Made by a program: the position numbers and the translations under genes | Part shown: positions 1 to 9,600 of the stretch, piece by piece | Numbering within the stretch: position 1 is the stretch's first letter | How the letters are laid out: every line of letters begins with the position of its first letter | Assembly (NCBI GenBank): GCA_035998445.1 | Contig: DASYHQ010000032.1 | Coordinates: 1 to 64,000, forward strand | Reading direction: 5' to 3' | DNA length: 64,000 bases | Source of the DNA: Tepidisphaeraceae bacterium | GTDB lineage: Bacteria > Planctomycetota > Phycisphaerae > Tepidisphaerales > Tepidisphaeraceae | Notes under the pieces: model-generated | Database searches by the model: none | What the model saw: the letters and a program-made list of their open reading frames with translations, nothing else | Told to the model about the DNA's origin: nothing

Positions 1-3000
1 AGCGTCGGGCGAAGTAGAGCGGGTCCTCGTCGGTGCCGCCGACGGCGGCGCTGTAGTTGCTGTTGATGCCGCCGACGAAGCCACCGGCCCCGGCGACGTT
101 GCTGGCGGCCCAGACCTGGCCGAGCGCGTCGGTGTAGGCGCCGCCACCGGCGTTGACGCGGACGGTCGTGCCGCCGCTGACCGGCGTGCTCTGCGTCGTG
201 GCGCTGGCCACGTTCGACGCCACCGAGTTCGGCGCCCCGGCGGCGCCGGTGGCGGTCACGCGGTAGTGGTAGGTCGTGTCGGCGACCAAGCCTCCGTCGG
301 TGTAGGACGTGGCGTTGGCGGCCAGCGTGGCCACCGACGTGAACGTCGTGCCGCCGTCGCTGGATCGTTCGACGGTATAACCGGCTTCGTCCCCAGCGTT
401 GTCGGTCCAGGTGAGGCCGACCTGCGACGACGAGGTGGCCGTAGCCGACAGGCCCGACGGTGCCAGCGGCGCCGTTGGCGTCACGGGGCCGGCGGAGATC
501 ACTTCGATCGCGCTGACGATGGCGTTGTCGCGTGTGGCGAGGAAGCGCAGGTCGAGCGAGCCGTCGGTGACGGTGACGTTGAACGTCTTGACCAGCGCGT
601 TCAGCTTGCCGCCGGCCTCGGCGAAGATGTCGAAGTTGGTCAGGATCTGCTGATCCTCAGCCGTCACTCCGAACCGCCGCTGGTTGCTCGAACCCATGAC
701 GGGTTCCGCGAAGTGCAACCGGAGCGTGTAGTTGCCGTTGGCGACGGCGGTGTTGAAGGCGAAGTCGGCGCCGTAGCGACGAGCGTAGTAGAGCGGATCG
801 TCATTGGTGCCGCCGACCTGTGCGGCGTAGTTGCTGCTGGTGCCACCGGTGAACGCGGTGTTGGCGCTCCAGGTCAGGCCGTTGGAGTCGGTATAGGTGC
901 CACCGCCTGCGTTGACGCGGACGGTCGTGCCGTTCCCGACCGTCGGTCGGGTCGCGCTCGCCGTGCCGCTCTCGGTCGACGAGTTACCCGAGAGGTCGAC
1001 GGCGACCACGTAGTAGTAACTGGGCGCGCCGGCGGGTGCCTGTCCGTCAAAGTAGCTCGAGGCCGACAGCAGGCTCCCGTTCACCTTGGCGTACGGGCCG
1101 CTCGGGCTGGACGCGCGGAAGACGTTGTAGCCGGCCAGGTCCGTGTCGCTGTTGTTGTTCCAGTCGAGCGAGATGCCGGTCGTGCTGGCCGTTGCGCTGA
1201 GGTTGGCGGGGATCGCCGGTGGCACGCCGTCCATCGCGACACCGTTGGCCGCAGCGAACGGGGACTCGTTGTTATCGTGATCCACGGCGGTCACGCGGTA
1301 GTAGCTGACGACGCCCGCGGGCGCCCCGGCATGAGCGAAGAACGAGCTGGTCAGCAGCCCGTCGTTCAGCTTGGTGAACCCGGTGTTGGACGACGTCGAG
1401 AAGTAGACGTTGTACCCCGCAAGGTCCTGTTCACCGTTATCTGCCCAGTCGAGCGTGACGCCCGAGGCCGATCCGGTAGCCATCAGGCCCATGGGAACGC
1501 TGGGGGTCGTGCCGTCGAGCTGGCGCGTGGCGTTGGCCGTTGCATTGCCCGATTCCAAGCCCGAGGTGTCGACCGCGCGGACGCGGTAGTAGCTGACGAC
1601 GCCCGCCGGCGCGTTGACGTCGACGAACGTCGTGCTGACGACGCGGCTGCCGTTCAGCTTCGTGAACGTCCCGTTGCTCGAGTCGCTGCGGTAGACGTCA
1701 TAACCGGCGAGGTCCGACTCGGTGTTGGCGGTCCACGTGAGCGAGACGCCCTGATCGCCGCCGCTGGCCACCAGGTTGCGCGGCGTGGCCGGGGCGCTGG
1801 TGTCGACGGTGCGCGTCGCGGTGATGGAGGCGGGCGCCGACTGGCTGTTGAACGTGTTGCTCGCGATCACGCGGTAGTACATCGCCACGCCGGGCGTCGC
1901 GGTCGTGTCGGTGTACTGGGACTGCGTCAGCAGCGCGCCGTTCAGCTTCGTGTACGTGCCGTTGGCGCTCGTGCTGCGGTAGACGTCGTACCCGGCGAAG
2001 TTGTTGGGCGCGTTGTCGTTCCAGTTCAACGCGATGCTGCTGGTCGACGCGGTGGCGGTCAGACCGGTGGGGGCAGCGGGGCCCTCGGGCTTGATGTTCG
2101 TGATCAGGTAGATGTTGTCCTGATAGTCGAAGTTGATGCGCAGGTAGTCCATCCCGACCAGATAGGTGTCGGGGATCACGTTGCCATTGGCGTCCTTGGC
2201 GACGTAGAAGCGCACGTGGTGACCGTGTCCACTCCCCTCCGGCCCCTGCGGGTTCAGGGTGTCGTCGCTCAATTCACCGGCAAGGTTGAACCCGAACACG
2301 CCGGTGGCGTTGAACGACGCGAACGCGTCCTGCGTGCGGTTGGTGCCCGACCGGGCGGGCAGGATCGACTGAGCCATGTGGTCGTCGTGCGTCACGATCG
2401 ACGTGAGCGAGTTGGGCGAGCCCTTGGGGAACCGGCGAATCGTCGCGTTTTTGCCCTGGGTGTGGAAGGCGGCCAGTTGGCGCACCTGTATTGGCTTCTG
2501 CGAGTCGGCCTGCTGCCAATAGGCGCTCATCACCTCGTCTACGGAAATCGGTGCGCTCTTGCCGCCGGACTTCTGGATATCGACGCCAGGCGTGACGGCC
2601 AGCGTCTTGAAGCCGAACAGGTTGAAGACGCCCTGCAGGTCGGGTTCCTTGTTGTGCTCCGACTGAACCTGATAGCGCCCGCCGAGCGCGACGGAGACCG
2701 TCGGTTCATCCGAGTCATTCGTGTTGAACGTCAGCGTGCCGCTGCGCACGAGGGTGGTCGTGCCACCGTCGAGGACGAACTTCACCTGCATGTCGTAGAA
2801 CGTGCCGGGCGCGATGGGGCCGCTCGGGGCGTTCAGCACGACCCAACCGGTGGGGACGGTCACGTTGCTGACCGTCAGGGGCTGGTTGCCGGTGTTGCGG
2901 ATGCGCAGGGTGCCGGTGTCGTGCACGACGTCCGGGGTCGTCTCGTTCAGCTTGCCGATGCGGTGGAACGCCATGCGTTCATCGAGGCCGACGTTGTCCA

Positions 3001-6000
3001 GGCTCTTCACACCCACCTCTGGCCCGGCCGCCGCGGCCCGGACGTTGGAGATGATGAAGACGATGTCGTTGCCGTCGTAGCTGCCGTCGAACTCCTCGAC
3101 GCCGACCACGTACGTGTTCGGCACCACGGTGCCGTCGGGCGTCTTCATCGGGTAGAAGCGGAACTTGTGCTTGTTCTGCGCCGCCCAGGTGTTCAGCGCG
3201 TCCTCACTGAAGGCATCGCGGAAGTTGACGTTGTCGGCGTCCTTGAATCCGGGCCAGGTCGTGTACAGGCCGAAGCTCTTGTTGCCCGGATCGAACAGCG
3301 TCGTCCCGTTGACCGTCGGCGCCACCGTCTGCGCGTCGGCGGTGGGAACGGTGAACAGCGGCGTCTTGGCGCCGGTGGAGCCCGGCGTGTAATAGCCCAG
3401 CGTGAGCGCGGGGTTGCTCGCGAGGCCCATGACCGCCAGCGGGGTGATGGTGACGGGCTGCGACGAGTCGGCGCGCAGCAGGCGCTCCATGCCGCTGACC
3501 TCTTCGTTGGCGCCGAGCGGTTCGGTCGAACTGTACAGGGCGGTGCTGCCGGGGTTCGTGTCGCCGACGTTGGTCGGGATCTGGTACAGATTGAAGATGG
3601 CGGCCAGCGACGGTTCGTTGTTGCCACCGATGCCGCTCGTGCCCAAGCCGCGCAGCGCGATGACGGTATTGGGCTGGTCGGGATCGTTGCTCTTGATCGT
3701 CAGGGTCGCGGTCTTCAGGCCGAGCGAGGTCGCGTTCATCGCGACGTTCACGACCAGGCTCTGGCCCGGCTGGATCGACTGCGGCAGCTCCGGCTTGCCG
3801 ACGAAGACGAACTGGTTGGCGTTGGCGCCACCGATCGTCAGACCGTCAGACGGAAAGGCGAGCGGCTGGGTGCCATTGTTGGTGATCTTGATGGCCTGCG
3901 CGGGACCGGGCACGTTGGTGCCACTGGAGACGCGTACGTCGTTGAAGTGGTAGGCCTCCTTCTCCACCGAGACGTTGGCGCCGGGGGCGATCGGGCGCAT
4001 CAGCGTGAGCTGGTTGCCGCCGTACTCGGCGACGTACAGGTAACCGTTGAGCGTGTTCTCGGTGATGTCGAGCGGGTCGACGAAGTGCGTCATGCCCGCG
4101 AGGCCACTGGTGGCGGCCCCGATCGAGCCATCGTCGCCGACGTCGAGGATCAGGATGTCGTCGCCACCGCTGTAGCGCGCCACGAGCATCTTGCCCTTGA
4201 GCGCGCCACCGAAGGTGTTGCTCTTGTACTCGATGACGCCGTTCGGCGAGTAGTTTTGCCCGAACACGTACGCGGGGCCCGAGTAGTTCGCAGCCGGCTG
4301 CGTGCCGACCGGGTAGGACCACTGTTCGTTCACGTCGACGCCGCTGGTCGGGTTGCCACCGTGTGCGTAGAACTCGTTGCGCGACGGGTTGGGGTGACCG
4401 TAATATCCGTTGGCCTTCACGTCGTAAAGCCAGTCGTCCTGCGTCTGCTTGACGTTGGTGATCTGCGACGTGGTGGGGGTCGCGGGCAGCGTCCCGTTGG
4501 CGGCCGAGCCATTGGTGGGGGCGTAGAGGTGCCCGTTGCTGTGCCACAGCAGATCGTACCCGTTGCGCACGCCGGTGGCGTACAGCTTCACCGGCGCATT
4601 GCTGGCGAAGGGATTGTAGGAGCCGCCGACATCGCTGGTGCGGACGTTGATCGGACCGGTATTGTTGAAGTCAGCCGCGATCGCCGCGACGTCGACCTGG
4701 AGGACGGCGGCGGTCAACTGAGATTCCGTGCGCTGGTTCCAGGCGAAGTCCTGGCCACCCATGGCTGACATCGAACCCTGCTGGAAGTAGAGCTTGCCAT
4801 CGGGGCCGAACACCGGCTGGTTGGTCGTGTGGTCGCGGTAGCTGCGCGGCAGGTCGACCACGAAATCGCGGTACGTGCTGAGCGATGATCCGGTCAGACG
4901 GGAGATCTTGCCACTGTGGTTGGCGGCGCCGACCTGCTTGTAGTCGCTGTGCGCAACCCACAGGATCAGGTTCGACGCGGTCGACGCCGGGTCGAACGTC
5001 ACGCCGGAGATCAACCGGTTGCCACCATTGTTGTTCTTGACGGTCGAGATGACCTGCGCCACGCCGAGCGTACCGTTGGCGTTGATCGGGTAGCGATAGA
5101 TGTCGCCGGCGTCCGTGGGGGCGTACAGGCGCCCGTCGGGACCGATGCTGACGCCGGTGAACTTCTGCCCGGTGGCGGTGGGCAGCGCGATCTTCTCGAA
5201 CGCGATCACGGAGTCGGGCTGGACGACGGCGTTGCCGGTCGTGAACGTGGCGCTGTACGGCAGGAAGCTCGCGCCGCTGGTGTCCTTCAGTTCATCGGTC
5301 ACCTGGAACGTGTACGACGTGTTCGGGTCCAGTTGGCTGGAGGGCTGCAGGACGATCGCGCCACCGGCGGCGTCGGTGTTCAGGACGGCGTTGACCAGCG
5401 CGCCGTCGCTCGTGCGCACGAGGCGCACCGCGGCGGAGGTCAACGTCGCCGAATCGACGCCGGCGCCCGAGGTGGGCAGCATCAGGTCGGCTGCGACGAA
5501 CGACGTCGGCACGACGTCCGACGCGCCGTTGCCCGGACGCGTCGCGGTGATCGACGGACGGCTGTTCAGCGGCGCGCCCGGCAGGATCTCAAATCGGTCG
5601 AACGTGGCGGTGAAGTCCGGCGTGCCGGAGCTCTTCTTGGCCGCGAGGATGCCGGTGGTGGAGGCGGTGTTGAAGAACTCGTTCTTCTTGGTGCCGCTCA
5701 GCGTCAGCTCACCGCCCAGCTTCACGACGGCGCCACCGTTGATGCGGTAGTAGGCCAGCACCTTGCCGGTGGTGGCGTTGCCGCTCATGAAGAGGTCCAG
5801 GGTCGAGATGCCGTTGAACCCACCGATATCCGTGTACGACGTCGGCGTCGCCAACGAGTGCGTGTAGCTCGTGCCGACCAATGTCTCATCGATGAACTGA
5901 AGCATCGGCGTGCCGCCGACGTTCACGGCCACCAGCTTGACGTAGTTGTCCTGGTTCGGTCCGAACATCAGGCCAGCCTGATTATTGTTGGCCGTGTAGT

Positions 6001-6409
6001 TGCTCAGCGGACCCACGAGGCGCACGCTGACCGTGAACCCGGCTGCTCCCGTGGCGTCGAACTTCGTCTCCAGCGCATTGCGGAGCGTGCTGTCGTCGTT
6101 GTAGTTGGTGCCGGTGCTGCCCGTGCCCTGCGCGGTAACCGTGAGAACGCCCGCCGTGGTGTCCAGGTCGATCAGGCTCGGCACGTACTCGGCGTCCGGC
6201 GAGCCGTTCATCACCTGCACGTGCGTGAAGCCGGTGCCCTGCCCGTCCTTGTCGAGCATGCCACCACCGTCCTGGTCGAAGTCGAGCAGGAACGGCAACG
6301 ACTGGATGGCCGACGGGTTGCCCGCCAACAGGCGGCGGTCCTCGAGCCGCTCGACCACGCTGTTGACGGCACGACGCAACCGAACCCCTGACGTAAGCTT
6401 CTTAAACAC
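1..6409 (-). CDS. Giant multidomain secreted/surface protein with LEPR-type N-terminal motif (partial, C-terminus beyond left edge)
   Basis: An uninterrupted minus-strand frame of at least 2136 codons runs from a GTG at 6409 off the left edge. AAGGGA lies 6 nt before the GTG, and an in-frame stop lies a few codons further upstream. The N-terminus begins VFKKLTSGVRLRR and then carries VERLEDRRLLA, the LEPR-like motif of planctomycete surface proteins. Recognisable parts in order: a concanavalin/laminin-like segment (about 30-270), a Big_5-like domain with TRPGNGASDVVPTSF (about 280-385), a sugar-dehydrogenase/NHL-like beta-propeller (about 395-800, GPDGRLYAPTD, GPDGKLYFQQ), choice-of-anchor-D (Hydin-like) repeats (about 815-1440), about four fibronectin type III domains (about 1440-1820), a malectin-like domain (about 1825-1970), another fibronectin III domain, and the start of a second malectin-like domain. 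Probably an exported carbohydrate-binding or adhesive protein. Function is inferred from domains only; boundaries were estimated by eye. Confidence 0.9.
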   Translation of the reverse strand, partial: MFKKLTSGVRLRRAVNSVVERLEDRRLLAGNPSAIQSLPFLLDFDQDGGGMLDKDGQGTGFTHVQVMNGSPDAEYVPSLIDLDTTAGVLTVTAQGTGSTGTNYNDDSTLRNALETKFDATGAAGFTVSVRLVGPLSNYTANNNQAGLMFGPNQDNYVKLVAVNVGGTPMLQFIDETLVGTSYTHSLATPTSYTDIGGFNGISTLDLFMSGNATTGKVLAYYRINGGAVVKLGGELTLSGTKKNEFFNTASTTGILAAKKSSGTPDFTATFDRFEILPGAPLNSRPSITATRPGNGASDVVPTSFVAADLMLPTSGAGVDSATLTSAAVRLVRTSDGALVNAVLNTDAAGGAIVLQPSSQLDPNTSYTFQVTDELKDTSGASFLPYSATFTTGNAVVQPDSVIAFEKIALPTATGQKFTGVSIGPDGRLYAPTDAGDIYRYPINANGTLGVAQVISTVKNNNGGNRLISGVTFDPASTASNLILWVAHSDYKQVGAANHSGKISRLTGSSLSTYRDFVVDLPRSYRDHTTNQPVFGPDGKLYFQQGSMSAMGGQDFAWNQRTESQLTAAVLQVDVAAIAADFNNTGPINVRTSDVGGSYNPFASNAPVKLYATGVRNGYDLLWHSNGHLYAPTNGSAANGTLPATPTTSQITNVKQTQDDWLYDVKANGYYGHPNPSRNEFYAHGGNPTSGVDVNEQWSYPVGTQPAANYSGPAYVFGQNYSPNGVIEYKSNTFGGALKGKMLVARYSGGDDILILDVGDDGSIGAATSGLAGMTHFVDPLDITENTLNGYLYVAEYGGNQLTLMRPIAPGANVSVEKEAYHFNDVRVSSGTNVPGPAQAIKITNNGTQPLAFPSDGLTIGGANANQFVFVGKPELPQSIQPGQSLVVNVAMNATSLGLKTATLTIKSNDPDQPNTVIALRGLGTSGIGGNNEPSLAAIFNLYQIPTNVGDTNPGSTALYSSTEPLGANEEVSGMERLLRADSSQPVTITPLAVMGLASNPALTLGYYTPGSTGAKTPLFTVPTADAQTVAPTVNGTTLFDPGNKSFGLYTTWPGFKDADNVNFRDAFSEDALNTWAAQNKHKFRFYPMKTPDGTVVPNTYVVGVEEFDGSYDGNDIVFIISNVRAAAAGPEVGVKSLDNVGLDERMAFHRIGKLNETTPDVVHDTGTLRIRNTGNQPLTVSNVTVPTGWVVLNAPSGPIAPGTFYDMQVKFVLDGGTTTLVRSGTLTFNTNDSDEPTVSVALGGRYQVQSEHNKEPDLQGVFNLFGFKTLAVTPGVDIQKSGGKSAPISVDEVMSAYWQQADSQKPIQVRQLAAFHTQGKNATIRRFPKGSPNSLTSIVTHDDHMAQSILPARSGTNRTQDAFASFNATGVFGFNLAGELSDDTLNPQGPEGSGHGHHVRFYVAKDANGNVIPDTYLVGMDYLRINFDYQDNIYLITNIKPEGPAAPTGLTATASTSSIALNWNDNAPNNFAGYDVYRSTSANGTYTKLNGALLTQSQYTDTTATPGVAMYYRVIASNTFNSQSAPASITATRTVDTSAPATPRNLVASGGDQGVSLTWTANTESDLAGYDVYRSDSSNGTFTKLNGSRVVSTTFVDVNAPAGVVSYYRVRAVDTSGLESGNATANATRQLDGTTPSVPMGLMATGSASGVTLDWADNGEQDLAGYNVYFSTSSNTGFTKLNDGLLTSSFFAHAGAPAGVVSYYRVTAVDHDNNESPFAAANGVAMDGVPPAIPANLSATASTTGISLDWNNNSDTDLAGYNVFRASSPSGPYAKVNGSLLSASSYFDGQAPAGAPSYYYVVAVDLSGNSSTESGTASATRPTVGNGTTVRVNAGGGTYTDSNGLTWSANTAFTGGTSSNYAAQVGGTNDDPLYYARRYGADFAFNTAVANGNYTLRLHFAEPVMGSSNQRRFGVTAEDQQILTNFDIFAEAGGKLNALVKTFNVTVTDGSLDLRFLATRDNAIVSAIEVISAGPVTPTAPLAPSGLSATATSSSQVGLTWTDNAGDEAGYTVERSSDGGTTFTSVATLAANATSYTDGGLVADTTYHYRVTATGAAGAPNSVASNVASATTQSTPVSGGTTVRVNAGGGAYTDALGQVWAASNVAGAGGFVGGINSNYSAAVGGTDEDPLYFARR

Positions 6410-6674
6410 AGATAATCCCTTGATAGACGGCACTGATCACTGATGGTCTGGGGACCCGCGCACCCACGCAGGGCCCCTCTCACAACGTACTAGAAGCAAA
6501 GGACGACGCCGAACCAAAATCGCATCGCCTCAGGTCCGATATATTTATCATCGGGTCGTGCGGGAGGGCCGCAACGTCTGGGAGGGAAACGACTCGTAGC
6601 ACCTACCGACTTCACCCAACCCCACCCCGTTTGCAATCGCATACGTCGTGACACTTAGAATACGGCAAAAGAAC

Positions 6675-9600
6675 CTAAACGGATACAAAAATCCGCGTTA
6701 ATTGCTGTTCAACACGCGGTGGGGAAATGGGCAAGGACGTCTTCAATTCTTGAGCGAACAGCGACACGTGAAGCTCTTCCAGCATCCAACGGAGGTGCTG
6801 CACGTCCAGATCGTCAAAGCGATCTGACGCGTCCAAATAACGTTCCCAAAGCCGGTTAAAGATAGCCGCGTTCGCTTGGTCGCGCGTCGTTCCACCCATG
6901 ACCAATTTTCGGTGACGCGCACCGTACGCCTTCACGAACCGCGGAAGATGGGTAAGCCAAGTAGGCGGTGTAATTGTTAAGAAACTCTTGAAAATAAGGT
7001 GCGTCAATCGTTCTCTCAGGTCTGTGATGGTCGCGTGTGCGTTCGATGGGGCGGGTTGGCCCAGTTGAAGCGTGACAGCTTGGTACTCGGCCAGCGTCTG
7101 GCGCGTAATACGCCAGACGTCGCTGGCAACGATCGCCAGGTCATTCCAAGCGCGATCGATACGTCGTGCGAACTCGTCCTTTGTCCGAATCGGGTCACCA
7201 TCCGCGAACAGCAGGCGGTCGGCGATGGCGGTGCGCAACTCGACCTTCAGGTCCTGAGCGCTCCCCAGTCGGCTGTATAGCACCGCGGTCTTGGGGAAGT
7301 CGGGCAGGGCGTTGATGGCGTGGCTGAGCTCTTCGCGGAACTCGATCAGGAACAAACGGCGCAGGCCCAGACGCGAGGCGGCGGCCGCTTTGTCGGGTGA
7401 ATCGAGCAGACGCAACGCAACGCTGTTGCCTTCATCGATGACCGCCGGATAGGCGATCAGCCGAATCCCCGGCCGGTCGATCTCGATGCGCTCCGGCAGG
7501 TCGCCGAAGTCCCACGCGCGCAGGCCGTCGCGGTCGAACGTGGTGCTCGGCAGTTCACGGATGAGCTGGGCGATGTTCTCGCTAAGCCGTTCGCGCAGCG
7601 GGATCAGATCGCGATCCTGACCCAGCGCCTTGCCGGTGTCGTCGACGACGCGCAGGTTCATGCGCAGGTAGTCGGGCAGCAGGTGATCCTGCCACTGCAC
7701 CGTCGGCACGAGCTCGCCGACGATCTTGCCGATATCCCACGCCAGCGCGTCCTTGAACGATCCCTGCCGATACTTGCCCAGCAGCACCGGCGCGACGCGG
7801 GCCGCCACCTCGGGCACGGGGATCAGCTTCACGCGCAGCGGCTTAGGCAGTTGGCGGATGAGCACTTCGATCTTCTCGCGCAGCAGGCCGGGCACCAGCC
7901 ATTCGAACGGTGCCGGTGACAACCGGTTCAGCGCCGCCAGCGGGATCTCCGCCGTCACACCGTCGGCTTCGTCGCTCGGGTCGAACACGTACGACAGCGG
8001 CAGGGTGACGCCGTCGATGTCGGCCGAGTCGGGGAACTGGTCGGACGCCACCGGCTGCGTGCCGGGCACGATCAGGTCCTCGATCGACATGAACAGCGCC
8101 CGGCGGTCCTGCCGCTCGGCGGCGCGGCGCCACTCCTCGAACAGCTTGCCGTCGTACACGCCCGCGGGCACCTTGGCGTCGTAGAACGCGAACCGGCTTG
8201 CGGAGTCGGTCAGCAGGTTCTTCCGCCGGGCCTTCGCCTCCAGCAGTTCCACGTCGCGCAGCAATTGATCGTTATGCCGCCGCCACGGGGCGTTGGTGGC
8301 ATACTGGTTCTCGATTAGCGCCGCCTGGATGAAGATCTGCCGCGACTGCTTCGGGTCGATCGGGCCGAAGTTCACGCGCTTGCGCGGCACGATCACCAGG
8401 CCGTACAGCGTCTGCTTCTCGTACGCGCTCACGCTGGCGCCACCGCGGTAGTAGTGCGGCTCGAAGTACGTCTTCTTCACGAGGTGGCCCGCCATCCGCT
8501 CGATCCACTCAGCCTTGATGCTGGCGTTCACGCGGGCGTACAGCTTCGTCGTCTGCACGATCTCGGCGGCCATCACCCAGCGCGGCTTGGCGGTGAATAA
8601 TCCCGAGCCCGGGAACAGGCTGAACTTTACGTTGCGCGGCCCCTCGTACTCGTGCGTGTCGGTCTTCATGCCCACGTTGGCCAGCAGCCCGCTCAATAGC
8701 GCGCGATGGACGGCGTCGTAAGTCGCCGGCCGCGCGTTGAACGACAGGCCGAAGTCCTCCATCAGCGTGTGCAACTGGTAGTAGACGTCGCGCCACTCGC
8801 GCATACGCACGTACGACAGGAAGTTCTGCTTGCACGCCTTGCGCAGCTTGCTGTGCGAAAGGTTCTCCTGCTGCTCGGTGAAGAACTTCCACAGCTTCAA
8901 TAGTGCCAGGAAGTCCGACTGCTCGTCCCGCCATTGCTTGTGCGCCTCGTCGGCGGCCTGCTGCTGGTCGAGCGGGCGCTCGCGCGGGTCCTGTACGCTC
9001 AGCGCCGCTGCGATCACCAGCACCTCGTTCAGGCAGTGCTCGTGCGTGGCCTCGAGGATCATTCGCGCAATGCGCGGGTCGACCGGAAGCTTCGCGATGT
9101 CGCGGCCGACGTGGGTCAGCGCGTTCAACTCGTCCACCGCGCCCAGTTCGTGCAGGGTCTGATAGCCGTCCTTTACCTGTCGGTAGTCAGGGGGTTCGAC
9201 GAACGGGAACTCCTGCACCTCGCCCAGCCGCTGCGACTTCATCTGAAGGATGACGTTGGCGAGGTTGGTGCGCAGGATCTCCGGCTCGGTGAACTGCGGG
9301 CGGCTCTGGAAATCTTCTTCGGAATACAGGCGGATGCAGAGGCCTGGGCCCACGCGGCCACAACGGCCCTTGCGCTGGTCGGCGCTGGCGCGGCTGATCG
9401 GTTCGATCGGCAGCCGTTGCACCTTGTTACGCGCGTTGTACCGACTGATGCGGGCGAAGCCGGTATCGATGACGTAGTGGATGCCCGGCACGGTCAACGA
9501 CGTCTCGGCGACGTTCGTCGAAAGCACGATGCGCCGCCGGCCGTGCGGTTGGAAGACGCGCATCTGCTCGTCGGCCGCCAGGCGCGCGTACAACGGCAGG

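Noticed and set aside
266-4768. 1500-codon open frame on the plus strand, opposite the giant surface protein
   Set aside because: It is antisense to a frame with clear FN3, malectin-like and beta-propeller motifs. Its translation is R/V/G-rich, low-complexity and without any domain. It reflects the codon usage of the real gene.
4916-6391. 491-codon plus-strand open frame
   Set aside because: Antisense to the N-terminal part of the giant protein; composition typical of a shadow frame in high-GC DNA.
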